DNA from: Firmicutes bacterium UBA2530
GTDB taxonomy: Bacteria > Bacillota > Clostridia > Tissierellales > Sedimentibacteraceae
Assembly (NCBI GenBank): GCA_002340985.1
Contig: DDNC01000003.1
Coordinates: forward strand, 70,833-76,730
Direction: 5' to 3'
DNA: 5,898 bases
The notes beneath the pieces were generated by a model. That model worked only from the letters and a program-made list of their open reading frames with translations. It made no database searches and was not told the origin of the DNA. This document shows positions 1-5,898 of the stretch, piece by piece. The position numbers and the translations under genes were made by a program. Each line of letters opens with the position of its first letter. The first letter of the stretch is position 1.

Positions 1-1160
1 AAATCTCTTGGGCAATCCTGATGAATTCTAACGCTTAGTCCGGGCTGGTGTGTCTTAATTCTTTCCGTTGCCAGGAGTGCCATATATGACAAATCATTTG
101 TGGCATCTCTTCCGTCCCTGGTCTTTCCGCCTACCGTAAGGTTCTGGAACTGGTTGTAGCCTGCGAAAAATTCTGCAGTATTTGCGGATATTGTCCACAC
201 CCACTCCGAAAGCTTCAGCCACAGTGCTTCTATTAATTCCTGAGTCTCATCCTTTGTTATTTCACCCGCTTCCATATCACTTTTGTAATAAGGGTACATA
301 AACTGGTCAAATCTTCCCACATTCAAAGCCAAAGGATTTTCTGAAAGTATTCCTCCCACCTGAGTGAACCACACAAATTGAATTGCTTCATAGAAGGTAG
401 CCGGAGGATTTTCAGGAATTCTATCGCAAATATCAGCTATTTTTAAAAGCTCGTTTCTTCTTTTTATATCAGTTTCTTCCCCTGCCATTCTTCTGGCCTC
501 ATGTGCGTATCTGTTAGCATAGGAGATGATACCTTCAGAGGTTATTATTATAGATTCGTAAAATTCCTTCTTCTGCATGTTTTCAGATGTTATATCCCTG
601 AGCTCCGCAATATGTCTCCTTGCCTCTCTGATAATTCCCCCAAAGCCTTTCCTGAAAAGCACATCCTCATAATCCGGTGTAATTTCTCCCACTGCCTGCC
701 TCCACTTAGAGTCATTGTCAACAATGCCAGTATCAATAGCCACTATAGCGGTGTCTCTTGGGAGCCGAGCTAAAAATGCTTCCTCAAGAGATTTTCCCTT
801 CCAGTAAGGAAATATATTTTCTCTTACATATTTACGCTGCTCGTCTGTCATAACATATGGATCCTGAACTCTTTTATCGAAATTATCCATTTCTCTGTCA
901 ACCCATACCCAAGAAAATTCCGGAGTCAATATACCACATTTTCTGAATTCACCGGTAGCTCCAACTATGAGTTCACCGCCAAATATTTTCACATCAAGCT
1001 GTTCACAGGTGTCTCTGAAAGCTATGGCTCTGCGCAGAGATGTTGATTGCCCTTCAGTTTTTTTATGCGATTCCGTCCATATCCTCGCTCTTTCATAAGA
1101 AATTGCAGGTTTTGAATTAATGTAATTCTGCCTTATTTTTTCAATTCTATCAGTTACCAT
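1..1160 (-). CDS. Glycyl radical enzyme (PFL/dehydratase superfamily), N-terminal 386 residues, cut by window edge
   Basis: This frame is open without a stop from an ATG at 1160 to the left edge, giving 386 complete codons. It reads as the N-terminal half of the pyruvate formate-lyase-like domain (PF02901 type). Family-typical stretches are ISYERARIWTE (about 20-30), GGELIVGA (61-68), the FPYWKGKSLEE block (117-127), VGRFDQFMYPYY (281-292), FFAGYNQFQNLTVGG (331-345) and TRDGRDATNDLSY (347-359). The last two resemble CutC-type lyases by eye. Family members are usually about 790-850 residues, so the Cys-x-Glu active-site loop and C-terminal glycyl radical motif are off the window. The protein starts directly at the core domain with no N-terminal extension, which argues against targeting to a microcompartment. 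Start choice is supported by AAAGGAGG six bases upstream. It acts anaerobically after activation by a radical SAM activase, expected further left. Possible reactions include C-O, C-N, C-S or C-C cleavage; the substrate is not assigned. Confidence 0.9.
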   Translation of the reverse strand, partial: MVTDRIEKIRQNYINSKPAISYERARIWTESHKKTEGQSTSLRRAIAFRDTCEQLDVKIFGGELIVGATGEFRKCGILTPEFSWVWVDREMDNFDKRVQDPYVMTDEQRKYVRENIFPYWKGKSLEEAFLARLPRDTAIVAIDTGIVDNDSKWRQAVGEITPDYEDVLFRKGFGGIIREARRHIAELRDITSENMQKKEFYESIIITSEGIISYANRYAHEARRMAGEETDIKRRNELLKIADICDRIPENPPATFYEAIQFVWFTQVGGILSENPLALNVGRFDQFMYPYYKSDMEAGEITKDETQELIEALWLKLSEWVWTISANTAEFFAGYNQFQNLTVGGKTRDGRDATNDLSYMALLATERIKTHQPGLSVRIHQDCPRD

Positions 1161-1166
1161 GGAAAT

Positions 1167-1174
1167 CCTCCTTT
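1167..1174 (-). promoter_or_regulatory. Strong ribosome binding site of the glycyl radical enzyme
   Basis: On the minus strand the sequence reads AAAGGAGG, a near-perfect anti-16S match, with six bases between it and the ATG at 1160. It fixes the start of a gene whose far end is outside the window. Confidence 0.85.
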
Positions 1175-1181
1175 ATGTTTT

Positions 1182-1210
1182 ATTATTATATTGTGCGTTT
1201 TAACATACAA
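1182..1210 (-). promoter_or_regulatory. Candidate promoter for the glycyl radical enzyme
   Basis: On the minus strand TTGTAT (1210-1205) is followed after 17 bases by AATAAT (1187-1182). An overlapping TATAAT (1190-1185) has a better -10 sequence but sits only 14 bases from that -35. Either would give a short leader before the ribosome binding site. It suggests that the enzyme can be transcribed separately from the regulator gene. The region is AT-rich, so chance matches are possible. Confidence 0.45.
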
Positions 1211-1225
1211 GATCTTTAAAAATAA

Positions 1226-1245
1226 ACAGAATATAAATATTCTGT
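1226..1245. promoter_or_regulatory. 20-bp palindrome, candidate operator (or weak terminator) upstream of the glycyl radical enzyme
   Basis: ACAGAATAT (1226-1234) and ATATTCTGT (1237-1245) are perfect 9-base inverted arms around a central AA. The palindrome begins 11 bases after the regulator's stop codon and ends about 15 bases upstream of the candidate -35 of the enzyme gene. This is a typical place for a dimeric regulator to bind, and the adjacent XRE-cupin protein is the obvious candidate. Read on the minus strand the arms are followed by TTTATTTTT, so it could also act as a weak terminator, although the stem has only two G-C pairs. The operator role is inference. Confidence 0.5.
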
Positions 1246-1256
1246 ATTATTCGTAA

Positions 1257-1805
1257 TTAATATTTAACTATATTCTGGAATACAGCCTCCTCACCATAAG
1301 GATTGTTGTATTCGTGGAACTCATCAGCCTTAAAGGATATGGCTGACGGAGCTTTTAAAATATGCTTATTTCCATTTATCACAACTTCTATCGTCCCCTC
1401 TGTAACAATCACATATTCTTCCGTGGAATCCTTGTGAGGTGCGGAAACATGGTGTGCACCGGGAAGCAATTTTATATAAAAATACTCAAAGCCGGTAAGC
1501 GGGTTGAATGGGAATACGTTGTAAAGCAGCATCCTGCCGTCGGACTCATCCACAGGGTCCAGCTCTTCAATATTAATCCTGTTGCTTTCACTCTGGCTAC
1601 CGCTCAGAAATTCTGAAAATGAAATTTTAAGACCGGTTGAAATCTTCCACAGAGTTGAAATGGTCGGTGTTGACTCAGCTCTTTCAATTTGGCCGAGCAT
1701 AGCCTTACTAACACCTGTCAGGGCGGACGTTTCTTCCAATGTAAGACCTTTTTCCATTCTTGCTTTTTTCAATGCGCTGCTTATATTTAACAATAAATTG
1801 TTCAT
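1257..1805 (-). CDS. XRE-family transcriptional regulator with C-terminal cupin sensor domain
   Basis: This 182-residue cytoplasmic protein has two domains. An XRE/Cro-type helix-turn-helix lies at about residues 9-66, with LTLEETSALTGVSKAMLGQIE (21-41) forming the two DNA-contacting helices. A cupin barrel follows at about 104-181. Cupin motif 1 shows H124, E129/E130 and G137; motif 2 shows P153, H164 and N167/N168, in the pattern of small-molecule-sensing or metal-binding cupins fused to XRE domains. Length is normal for this architecture, and the start has a modest AGTAGG site seven bases upstream. It is transcribed toward the glycyl radical enzyme 97 bp downstream, so local regulator of that enzyme is the natural inference. 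It also lies divergently from the flippase gene and may control its own promoter. The ligand is unknown. Confidence 0.92.
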   Translation of the reverse strand: MNNLLLNISSALKKARMEKGLTLEETSALTGVSKAMLGQIERAESTPTISTLWKISTGLKISFSEFLSGSQSESNRINIEELDPVDESDGRMLLYNVFPFNPLTGFEYFYIKLLPGAHHVSAPHKDSTEEYVIVTEGTIEVVINGNKHILKAPSAISFKADEFHEYNNPYGEEAVFQNIVKY

Positions 1806-1832
1806 AGTATACCTACTCTCAGTTGTTAATTA

Positions 1833-1861
1833 ATTATAGCGTGTTTTATTATTTATAGCAA
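1833..1861 (-). promoter_or_regulatory. Sigma-A-type promoter of the XRE-cupin regulator
   Basis: On the minus strand TTGCTA (1861-1856) and a consensus TATAAT (1838-1833) are separated by exactly 17 bases, giving a predicted transcript start about 20 bases before the ATG at 1805. It is the best-formed promoter in the window. The AT-rich palindrome TTAATTAA overlaps the downstream edge of the -10. Confidence 0.65.
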
Positions 1862-1879
1862 CAATTTTCTTATAAATTG
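1862..1879. promoter_or_regulatory. Inverted repeat between the divergent promoters, candidate operator
   Basis: CAATTT (1862-1867) and AAATTG (1874-1879) are perfect 6-base inverted arms with a 6-base spacer, directly abutting the -35 of the regulator promoter and upstream of the rightward -10. Position fits an autoregulatory or shared operator, but the arms are AT-rich and differ from the palindrome at 1226-1245, so the role is speculative. Confidence 0.3.
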
Positions 1880-1888
1880 CACCATATA

Positions 1889-1897
1889 TGTTATAGT
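1889..1897 (+). promoter_or_regulatory. Candidate extended -10 promoter for the rightward flippase gene
   Basis: TGTTATAGT contains the TGn extension followed by TATAGT. No good -35 lies at the proper distance, which extended -10 promoters can tolerate. The predicted start near 1904 would leave a leader of roughly 60 bases before the ATG at 1967. Gene orientation requires a rightward promoter somewhere in this gap. Confidence 0.4.
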
Positions 1898-1966
1898 GTA
1901 CAAACTTTCAATTCTTATATTAATAATGAAGCATATTATTATATGAATACAATTTTGAGGTGAAGC

Positions 1967-3496
1967 ATGAAAAGGGAAAGTATTATTTACGGTACACTAA
2001 TATTGACGGCTGCCACTGCAATGGTGCGTGTAGTTGGCATGGCCTTCAGGATTTATCTGGCAAACGTACTGGGAGCTGAGGGTATCGGTCTGTATCAGCT
2101 AATTCTTTCCATGTACATGCTGATGGTTACTCTGGCAACCTCTGGTATAAGGGTTGCGGTATCAAAGCTCATGTCTGAAGAATTGGCATTAAGAAACTAT
2201 TCCAACGCAAAAAAAGTATTGAGACAGTCGATCTTTCTTTCGCTGCTCACCGGATTTGCCGCTGCATTTCTATTGTATTACTTTGCTGTATATATAGGAA
2301 GGAATATTTTAAACGATGAAAGAACTATACTATCTCTGATATACCTTGCACCCAGCCTTCCCCTCATTGCCGTTTCAAACTGCTATAAGGGATATTTCTA
2401 TGCAGTAGGCAAAGTTGCCAAGCCTTCCATAGTCCAAGTTACAGAACAGCTGCTCAGGATTTTTGTGATTTTCTCAATCATGAATGCCTTTCTGCCCAAG
2501 GGTCTGGAATACGGCTGTGCCGCAATTGCCATAGGAATGACGGCAGAAGAAATCTTTTCACTTATTATAACGTGGATTTTCTATGTGTCAGATAAAAAAC
2601 CATATAAGATGTCAAAAGCAAAAGCTGACAATATGCTGTTTAAAATTCTTGGCGTTTCCCTGCCCATTTCTGCGACATCATATCTGAATGCAATACTTCG
2701 AACTGTAGAAAATACAATGATTCCGGCAAGGCTTTTGTTATATGGACTTTCCGCAGAAACTGCAATGAGCCTTTATGGAATGATTAAAGGTATGGTACTT
2801 CCTCTGCTTTTTTTCCCTTCATCCTTCCTTACCTCACTGTCTTCAATTTTAATACCTTCCGTTGCCGGCGACAATGCAACATCAAATGAAAGAAAGGTCT
2901 CGGACACCCTTTCCAAGGTTCTGCACTTCACCGCAATTTCAGGAATACTGGTCGTTGCTGTCTTTGTAGCTTTTCCTTCCGAAATTGCAGTTGCAGTGTA
3001 CAGTGACAATCAGGTTGCTCTGATGCTAAAGTTGATTTCATACGTATGTCCATTCATGTACCTCAACATGGTTATATCATCAATGCTCAACGCATTGGGA
3101 GAACAGATGATTTCATTCAAGGTAAATATAATTGAATCGATTTTAAAAATATCAATTATTTATTTCTTTGTTCCCATGTATGGATTCAATGCATACTTGT
3201 TCTCGCTGTTTATAACAACAATCCTCAATACCATATTGTATCTGGCAAGATTGCTTCAGGTATCATGTATAGTTTTCGACATTACAAACTGGGTTTTTAA
3301 GCCTGTTGCTGCGGGTACCGCTGCTGGGTTTATATCAAAATTTTTATATAACATCTTTATACAAAGCTCTCATCACAGCATCTTTGCGTTGGTTTCAGCT
3401 CTGACAATTCTCATGCTCCTGTACCTAATGGGCCTTGTTTCAACTAAAAGCATCAATCTTTCATCTTTAAAACATCTTAAAAAGCACATGTTCTGA
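1967..3496 (+). CDS. spoVB: SpoVB-like polysaccharide/lipid flippase (MOP superfamily)
   Basis: This is a 509-residue integral membrane protein made of many hydrophobic helices separated by short polar loops, as in the MATE/polysaccharide exporter (MOP) superfamily. The N-terminal third matches Bacillus SpoVB in pattern: GTLILTAATAMVRVVGMAFR (9-28), LGAEGIGLYQL (35-45), SGIRVAVSKLMSEE (59-72) and APSLPLIAVSNCYKGYFY (128-145), followed by VTEQLLRI (158-165). Length is close to SpoVB (about 518). SpoVB is needed for spore cortex synthesis, and relatives flip lipid-linked peptidoglycan or polysaccharide precursors across the membrane. Clostridia carry several paralogues, so a non-sporulation role such as MurJ-like or exopolysaccharide flipping is possible. 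A GAGGTG site precedes the ATG. It is divergent from the XRE regulator and 106 bp upstream of a small membrane protein gene. No neighbouring sporulation or glycan genes are visible to settle the role. Confidence 0.85.
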   Translation: MKRESIIYGTLILTAATAMVRVVGMAFRIYLANVLGAEGIGLYQLILSMYMLMVTLATSGIRVAVSKLMSEELALRNYSNAKKVLRQSIFLSLLTGFAAAFLLYYFAVYIGRNILNDERTILSLIYLAPSLPLIAVSNCYKGYFYAVGKVAKPSIVQVTEQLLRIFVIFSIMNAFLPKGLEYGCAAIAIGMTAEEIFSLIITWIFYVSDKKPYKMSKAKADNMLFKILGVSLPISATSYLNAILRTVENTMIPARLLLYGLSAETAMSLYGMIKGMVLPLLFFPSSFLTSLSSILIPSVAGDNATSNERKVSDTLSKVLHFTAISGILVVAVFVAFPSEIAVAVYSDNQVALMLKLISYVCPFMYLNMVISSMLNALGEQMISFKVNIIESILKISIIYFFVPMYGFNAYLFSLFITTILNTILYLARLLQVSCIVFDITNWVFKPVAAGTAAGFISKFLYNIFIQSSHHSIFALVSALTILMLLYLMGLVSTKSINLSSLKHLKKHMF

Positions 3497-3511
3497 CATT
3501 AATTCGGGCTT

Positions 3512-3540
3512 TTGCTTTCTTATGAACATATTGGCATAAT
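3512..3540 (+). promoter_or_regulatory. Candidate promoter for the small membrane protein gene
   Basis: TTGCTT (3512-3517) and CATAAT (3535-3540) are 17 bases apart in the 106-bp gap after the flippase stop. No convincing terminator lies ahead of it, so the following gene could be read both from here and from the flippase promoter. Confidence 0.4.
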
Positions 3541-3602
3541 ATACAAAGGATATTTCTCCGGCTAATTCAAAAAATATACTCATCAACATAAGGAGAGATA
3601 TC

Positions 3603-4139
3603 ATGCAATATAATATAACCAACATAATAATGTTTTTCCTGATATATGGTTTCTTAGGATTTTTGCTTGAAACTGCGTTCAGAACAATTACAGAAATGGA
3701 AATTGTAATCAGCCGCGGTTTTTTAACAAATTTCTTCTGTCCCCTTTACGGAATAAGCGGTGTTATCATCGTGCAGGTATTTAATTTAATCGAAATAAAC
3801 ATTGACAACCGCCTTGCTGCACTATTGACTGCAACGGCAGCATGTATTCTTGTTGTAACACTGCTTGAATATTCAACAGGAATAATTTTAGACAGGGTGT
3901 TTCATCATAAAATGTGGGATTACAGCAATCTGCCGCTTAACCTTCACTCATATATATGTCTTGATTTTTCATTGATGTGGGGAATTGTAACATTAATACT
4001 GGCGGGAATCATTCATCCACTTATGGAAATAGTCGTATATGCCATGCCGGAACAGGCAAAACTTACAGCCATATATACATCACTTATTTTATTAATTATC
4101 AATTCTACCTACAATTTTAAGATAATGGGTGAAATGTAA
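3603..4139 (+). CDS. Small multi-pass membrane protein, 'putative ABC transporter permease' family (PF06541-like)
   Basis: The 178-residue product has about four to five hydrophobic membrane segments (roughly 7-25, 45-62, 70-96, 120-140 and 152-168). Family-type motifs can be seen: the opening FLIYGFLGFLLET (12-24), SRGFLTNFFCPLYG (37-50), LLEYSTG (87-93), and WDYSNLPLNLHSYICL (105-120). These fit the PF06541 family, named for CmpB and often annotated as ABC transporter permease, although no ATPase partner is adjacent and the transport role has little support that I know of. An AAGGAG site seven bases before the ATG supports the start. It follows the SpoVB-like flippase on the same strand, which may mean an envelope-related job, but this is only context. 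The gene ends two bases before a large hairpin. Family call is by motif recognition; function unknown. Confidence 0.8.
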   Translation: MQYNITNIIMFFLIYGFLGFLLETAFRTITEMEIVISRGFLTNFFCPLYGISGVIIVQVFNLIEINIDNRLAALLTATAACILVVTLLEYSTGIILDRVFHHKMWDYSNLPLNLHSYICLDFSLMWGIVTLILAGIIHPLMEIVVYAMPEQAKLTAIYTSLILLIINSTYNFKIMGEM

Positions 4140-4140
4140 T

Positions 4141-4190
4141 TATACGTTAAGAATCGGCTATGCATTGCAGTTGCCGATTCTTAACGTATA
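4141..4190. terminator. Large perfect hairpin between convergent genes, probable bidirectional terminator
   Basis: TATACGTTAAGAATCGGC (4141-4158) and its exact reverse complement (4173-4190) form an 18-base-pair perfect stem around a 14-base loop. It begins two bases after the stop of the membrane protein gene and ends 18 bases before the ilvB stop, so it serves both converging transcripts. Neither side has a run of Ts. If the AT-rich outer stem melts, the inner GAATCGGC/GCCGATTC core is followed by TTAACGTATA on either strand, which is moderately U-rich. Terminator is the likeliest role from position. Confidence 0.7.
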
Positions 4191-4208
4191 TTAATTATAA
4201 GTATAGGC

Positions 4209-5864
4209 TTATCTGTCATTCATTATAAGTTCATCTATTGGTCTTCCAGGTGGAACAATTGGATAGACACTGCAGTCACGGTCAACTTTGCATTCAAGCA
4301 AAATCGGTTCATTGAGTCCGTCAGTATCACAAAGAACTTCCTGAAGCTCTTCCATGGTTTCAGCCCTAAAGCCCTTTATGCCGTATGCCTCCGCGAGCTT
4401 CTGATAATCAACATCATCGGGATTGTGCGTTTCAGAGTATCGTGCATTGCTGAACATTCTCTGCCATTGTCTCACCATGCCCAATGCATTGTTGTTGAAC
4501 AGAACTATCTTTACAGGAAGCTTATATTTTGAGATTGTAACAAGTTCCTCGCAATTCATTCTGAAACTTCCGTCACCGGTGATTAACACTGTTTTTTTAT
4601 CAGGATTTCCAACTTTGGCACCTATGGCAGCTCCAATACCGAATCCCATGGTTCCTAAACCGCCTGATGTTATAAATTCATTGGACTTATTAAAATTCCA
4701 GTACTGCCCGGTCCACATCTGATGCTGCCCCACATCTGTTGCAACAACTGTGTCCGTGTCGTAGTATTTATTGATTTCCTTAAGTATATTTTCAGGTACA
4801 AACTGTCCTTCAATATTGTTTTTTTGCTTCCTGGACATAATTTCATCCAGACAGACGCTTCGGTCCTTTTTCTCTGTCTTATCCAGAAGCCTTTTAAGTG
4901 TATCCTTCATTTCGCCTATGAGAGGAATGCTCTCATAGGTGTTTTTATCAACTTCTGTGAAATCCACATCTATATGAATTATTTTGGCACCGGGCGCAAA
5001 TTTATCCGGGCTACCTATTACCCTATCGCTAAATCTTGCTCCTATTGCTATGAGCAAATCACAGTTTGTAACAGCCATATTTGTTTCCATTGAGCCGTGC
5101 ATTCCCACAAAGCCTAATGAAAGCCTGTGGCTTCTCGGTATAGTTCCAAGACCCATAAAGCTGTTGCATACAGGAATATCGGATTTCTCCGCAAATCGTA
5201 GAAGAAGCTCGTCATTCTTCGATATCCTGACACCTCCTCCTGCATATATAACAGGTCTTTTGGCACTGTTAATAAGCGCAGCCGCCAATTCAAGGTCATC
5301 CTCTGAAACTGAAGGCATAATGTCTTCTTTTCCAACGATTGCTCCCTTATATTCACATGTTTTTACGAATACATCCTTGGGAATGTCCACGAGCACCGGT
5401 CCCGGTCTTCCTTTCATGGCAACATCCACGGCCTCTCTTATTACATCCTCCAGCTCCTCAGTACTGCGGACGAGGTAGCTGTGCTTTGTAACAGACAATG
5501 TCATTCCCGTTATGTCAACCTCCTGAAACGAATCTTTTCCTATAAGTGCGTTTGCAACCTGACCGGATATTACAAGAAGCGGTACAGAATCCATATATGC
5601 ATTTGCAATTCCCGTAATTGTGTTTGTTGCCCCGGGTCCTGATGTTGCAATAAATACGCCTAATTTTCCGGTGCTTCTTGCAAATCCATCTGCGGCATGT
5701 ACTCCATTTTGCTCATGTGCCGGCCTGTATACCTTGAAATAATCAAGCTCATCATAAAGAGCATCAAAGAAAGGTATTACAGCTCCACCGGGATAACCGA
5801 ACAATGTATCGACACCTTTTTCCCTGAGAACTCTTAGTATTATTTGTGAACCTGATAATTTCAT
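4209..5864 (-). CDS. ilvB: Acetolactate synthase (acetohydroxyacid synthase) large subunit, biosynthetic type
   Basis: The 551-residue enzyme condenses pyruvate with pyruvate or 2-ketobutyrate, using thiamine diphosphate, FAD and Mg2+, in the first committed step of valine, leucine and isoleucine synthesis. The N-terminal ThDP domain shows GYPGGAVIPFFDALYD (23-38), the catalytic glutamate E51 in HEQ, and TSGPGATN (74-81). KDSFQEVDITG (110-120) and GRPGPVLVDIPKDV (152-165) are typical of the anabolic enzyme rather than catabolic AlsS. The C-terminal domain has the ThDP/Mg motif from GDG (430-432) to NNN (457-459), then LGMVRQWQ (461-468), with W467 at the herbicide-contact Trp position. The end, VPPGRPIDELI, is intact. 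Length is slightly below the usual 560-570. GGAGGT four bases before the ATG supports the start. No ilvN regulatory subunit lies downstream, where the gene converges on another; upstream is off the window. Confidence 0.96.
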   Translation of the reverse strand: MKLSGSQIILRVLREKGVDTLFGYPGGAVIPFFDALYDELDYFKVYRPAHEQNGVHAADGFARSTGKLGVFIATSGPGATNTITGIANAYMDSVPLLVISGQVANALIGKDSFQEVDITGMTLSVTKHSYLVRSTEELEDVIREAVDVAMKGRPGPVLVDIPKDVFVKTCEYKGAIVGKEDIMPSVSEDDLELAAALINSAKRPVIYAGGGVRISKNDELLLRFAEKSDIPVCNSFMGLGTIPRSHRLSLGFVGMHGSMETNMAVTNCDLLIAIGARFSDRVIGSPDKFAPGAKIIHIDVDFTEVDKNTYESIPLIGEMKDTLKRLLDKTEKKDRSVCLDEIMSRKQKNNIEGQFVPENILKEINKYYDTDTVVATDVGQHQMWTGQYWNFNKSNEFITSGGLGTMGFGIGAAIGAKVGNPDKKTVLITGDGSFRMNCEELVTISKYKLPVKIVLFNNNALGMVRQWQRMFSNARYSETHNPDDVDYQKLAEAYGIKGFRAETMEELQEVLCDTDGLNEPILLECKVDRDCSVYPIVPPGRPIDELIMNDR

Positions 5865-5868
5865 CGCT

Positions 5869-5874
5869 ACCTCC
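5869..5874 (-). promoter_or_regulatory. Ribosome binding site of ilvB
   Basis: GGAGGT on the minus strand lies four bases before the ATG at 5864. Only 34 bases upstream of the gene are visible, too few to judge whether there is a promoter, a T-box leader or an upstream operon gene. Confidence 0.75.
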
Positions 5875-5898
5875 GTTATATGTAGATTATTCCTGGCC

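Noticed and set aside
501..773. Rightward 90-codon open frame inside the left region
   Set aside because: It lies antisense to the glycyl radical enzyme, whose minus-strand frame is continuous and recognisable. The 90-codon product has no recognisable motif.
1..1160. Assignment of the glycyl radical enzyme as choline TMA-lyase (cutC)
   Set aside because: Some stretches look CutC-like, but the protein lacks an N-terminal extension, the catalytic and radical loops are off the window, and no microcompartment or cutD genes are visible.
1362..1833. Two overlapping rightward open frames of 83-84 codons
   Set aside because: Both are antisense to the XRE-cupin regulator, have no family resemblance, and cover its clear HTH and cupin codons.
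2773..3009. Leftward 78-codon open frame
   Set aside because: It is a shadow antisense to the membrane segments of the SpoVB-like flippase and has no recognisable domain.
3480..3513. Possible terminator after the flippase (AAAAGC ... GCTTTT arms)
   Set aside because: The stem is only six pairs, mostly A-T, with a 22-base loop, and the upstream arm lies inside the coding sequence.
4423..5478. Three rightward open frames of 99-164 codons, plus a leftward 80-codon one at 5114-5356
   Set aside because: All overlap the unambiguous ilvB frame, and their translations show no domain.
5876..5898. Short open frame reading PGIIYI then TAA just upstream of ilvB on the minus strand
   Set aside because: It could be the tail of an upstream operon gene, but seven codons at a window edge are not evidence of a gene.

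Overview
The window looks like chromosomal DNA from an anaerobic, probably spore-forming Firmicute of the Clostridia type. The reasons are its AT-rich composition, strong GGAGG-type ribosome binding sites, a glycyl radical enzyme (an oxygen-sensitive family), and a SpoVB-like flippase. The organism assignment is inference from gene content; no rRNA or other phylogenetic marker is present. Nearly all of the window is coding, and no mobile element, CRISPR array or tRNA was seen.

Left part (1-1805, minus strand): a two-gene unit reading toward the left edge. An XRE-family regulator with a C-terminal cupin sensor domain (1257-1805) is followed after 97 bp by the first 386 codons of a glycyl radical enzyme of the pyruvate formate-lyase/dehydratase superfamily (1-1160), cut by the window edge. 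The 97-bp gap holds a 20-bp perfect-arm palindrome, a candidate promoter and a strong ribosome binding site, so the enzyme probably has its own regulated promoter. The radical SAM activase that such enzymes need would be expected beyond the left edge. The substrate cannot be fixed, because the catalytic Cys loop and the glycyl radical loop lie outside the window.

Middle part (1806-4139): a 161-bp divergent intergenic region carries a good sigma-A promoter for the regulator and an extended -10 candidate for the rightward genes. Rightward genes are a 14-TM-type MOP superfamily flippase close to SpoVB (1967-3496) and a small multi-pass membrane protein of the 'putative ABC transporter permease' family PF06541 (3603-4139), 106 bp apart with a possible promoter between them.

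Right part (4140-5898): a 69-bp convergent gap is dominated by an 18-bp perfect inverted repeat. Beyond it, on the minus strand, is a complete biosynthetic-type acetolactate synthase large subunit, ilvB (4209-5864), first committed step of branched-chain amino acid synthesis. No ilvN small subunit follows it, so any partner must lie upstream beyond the window or elsewhere.

Overall this is mostly ordinary chromosome. The part most worth following up is the regulator plus glycyl radical enzyme pair, whose visible substrate-pocket positions differ from glycerol/diol dehydratases.
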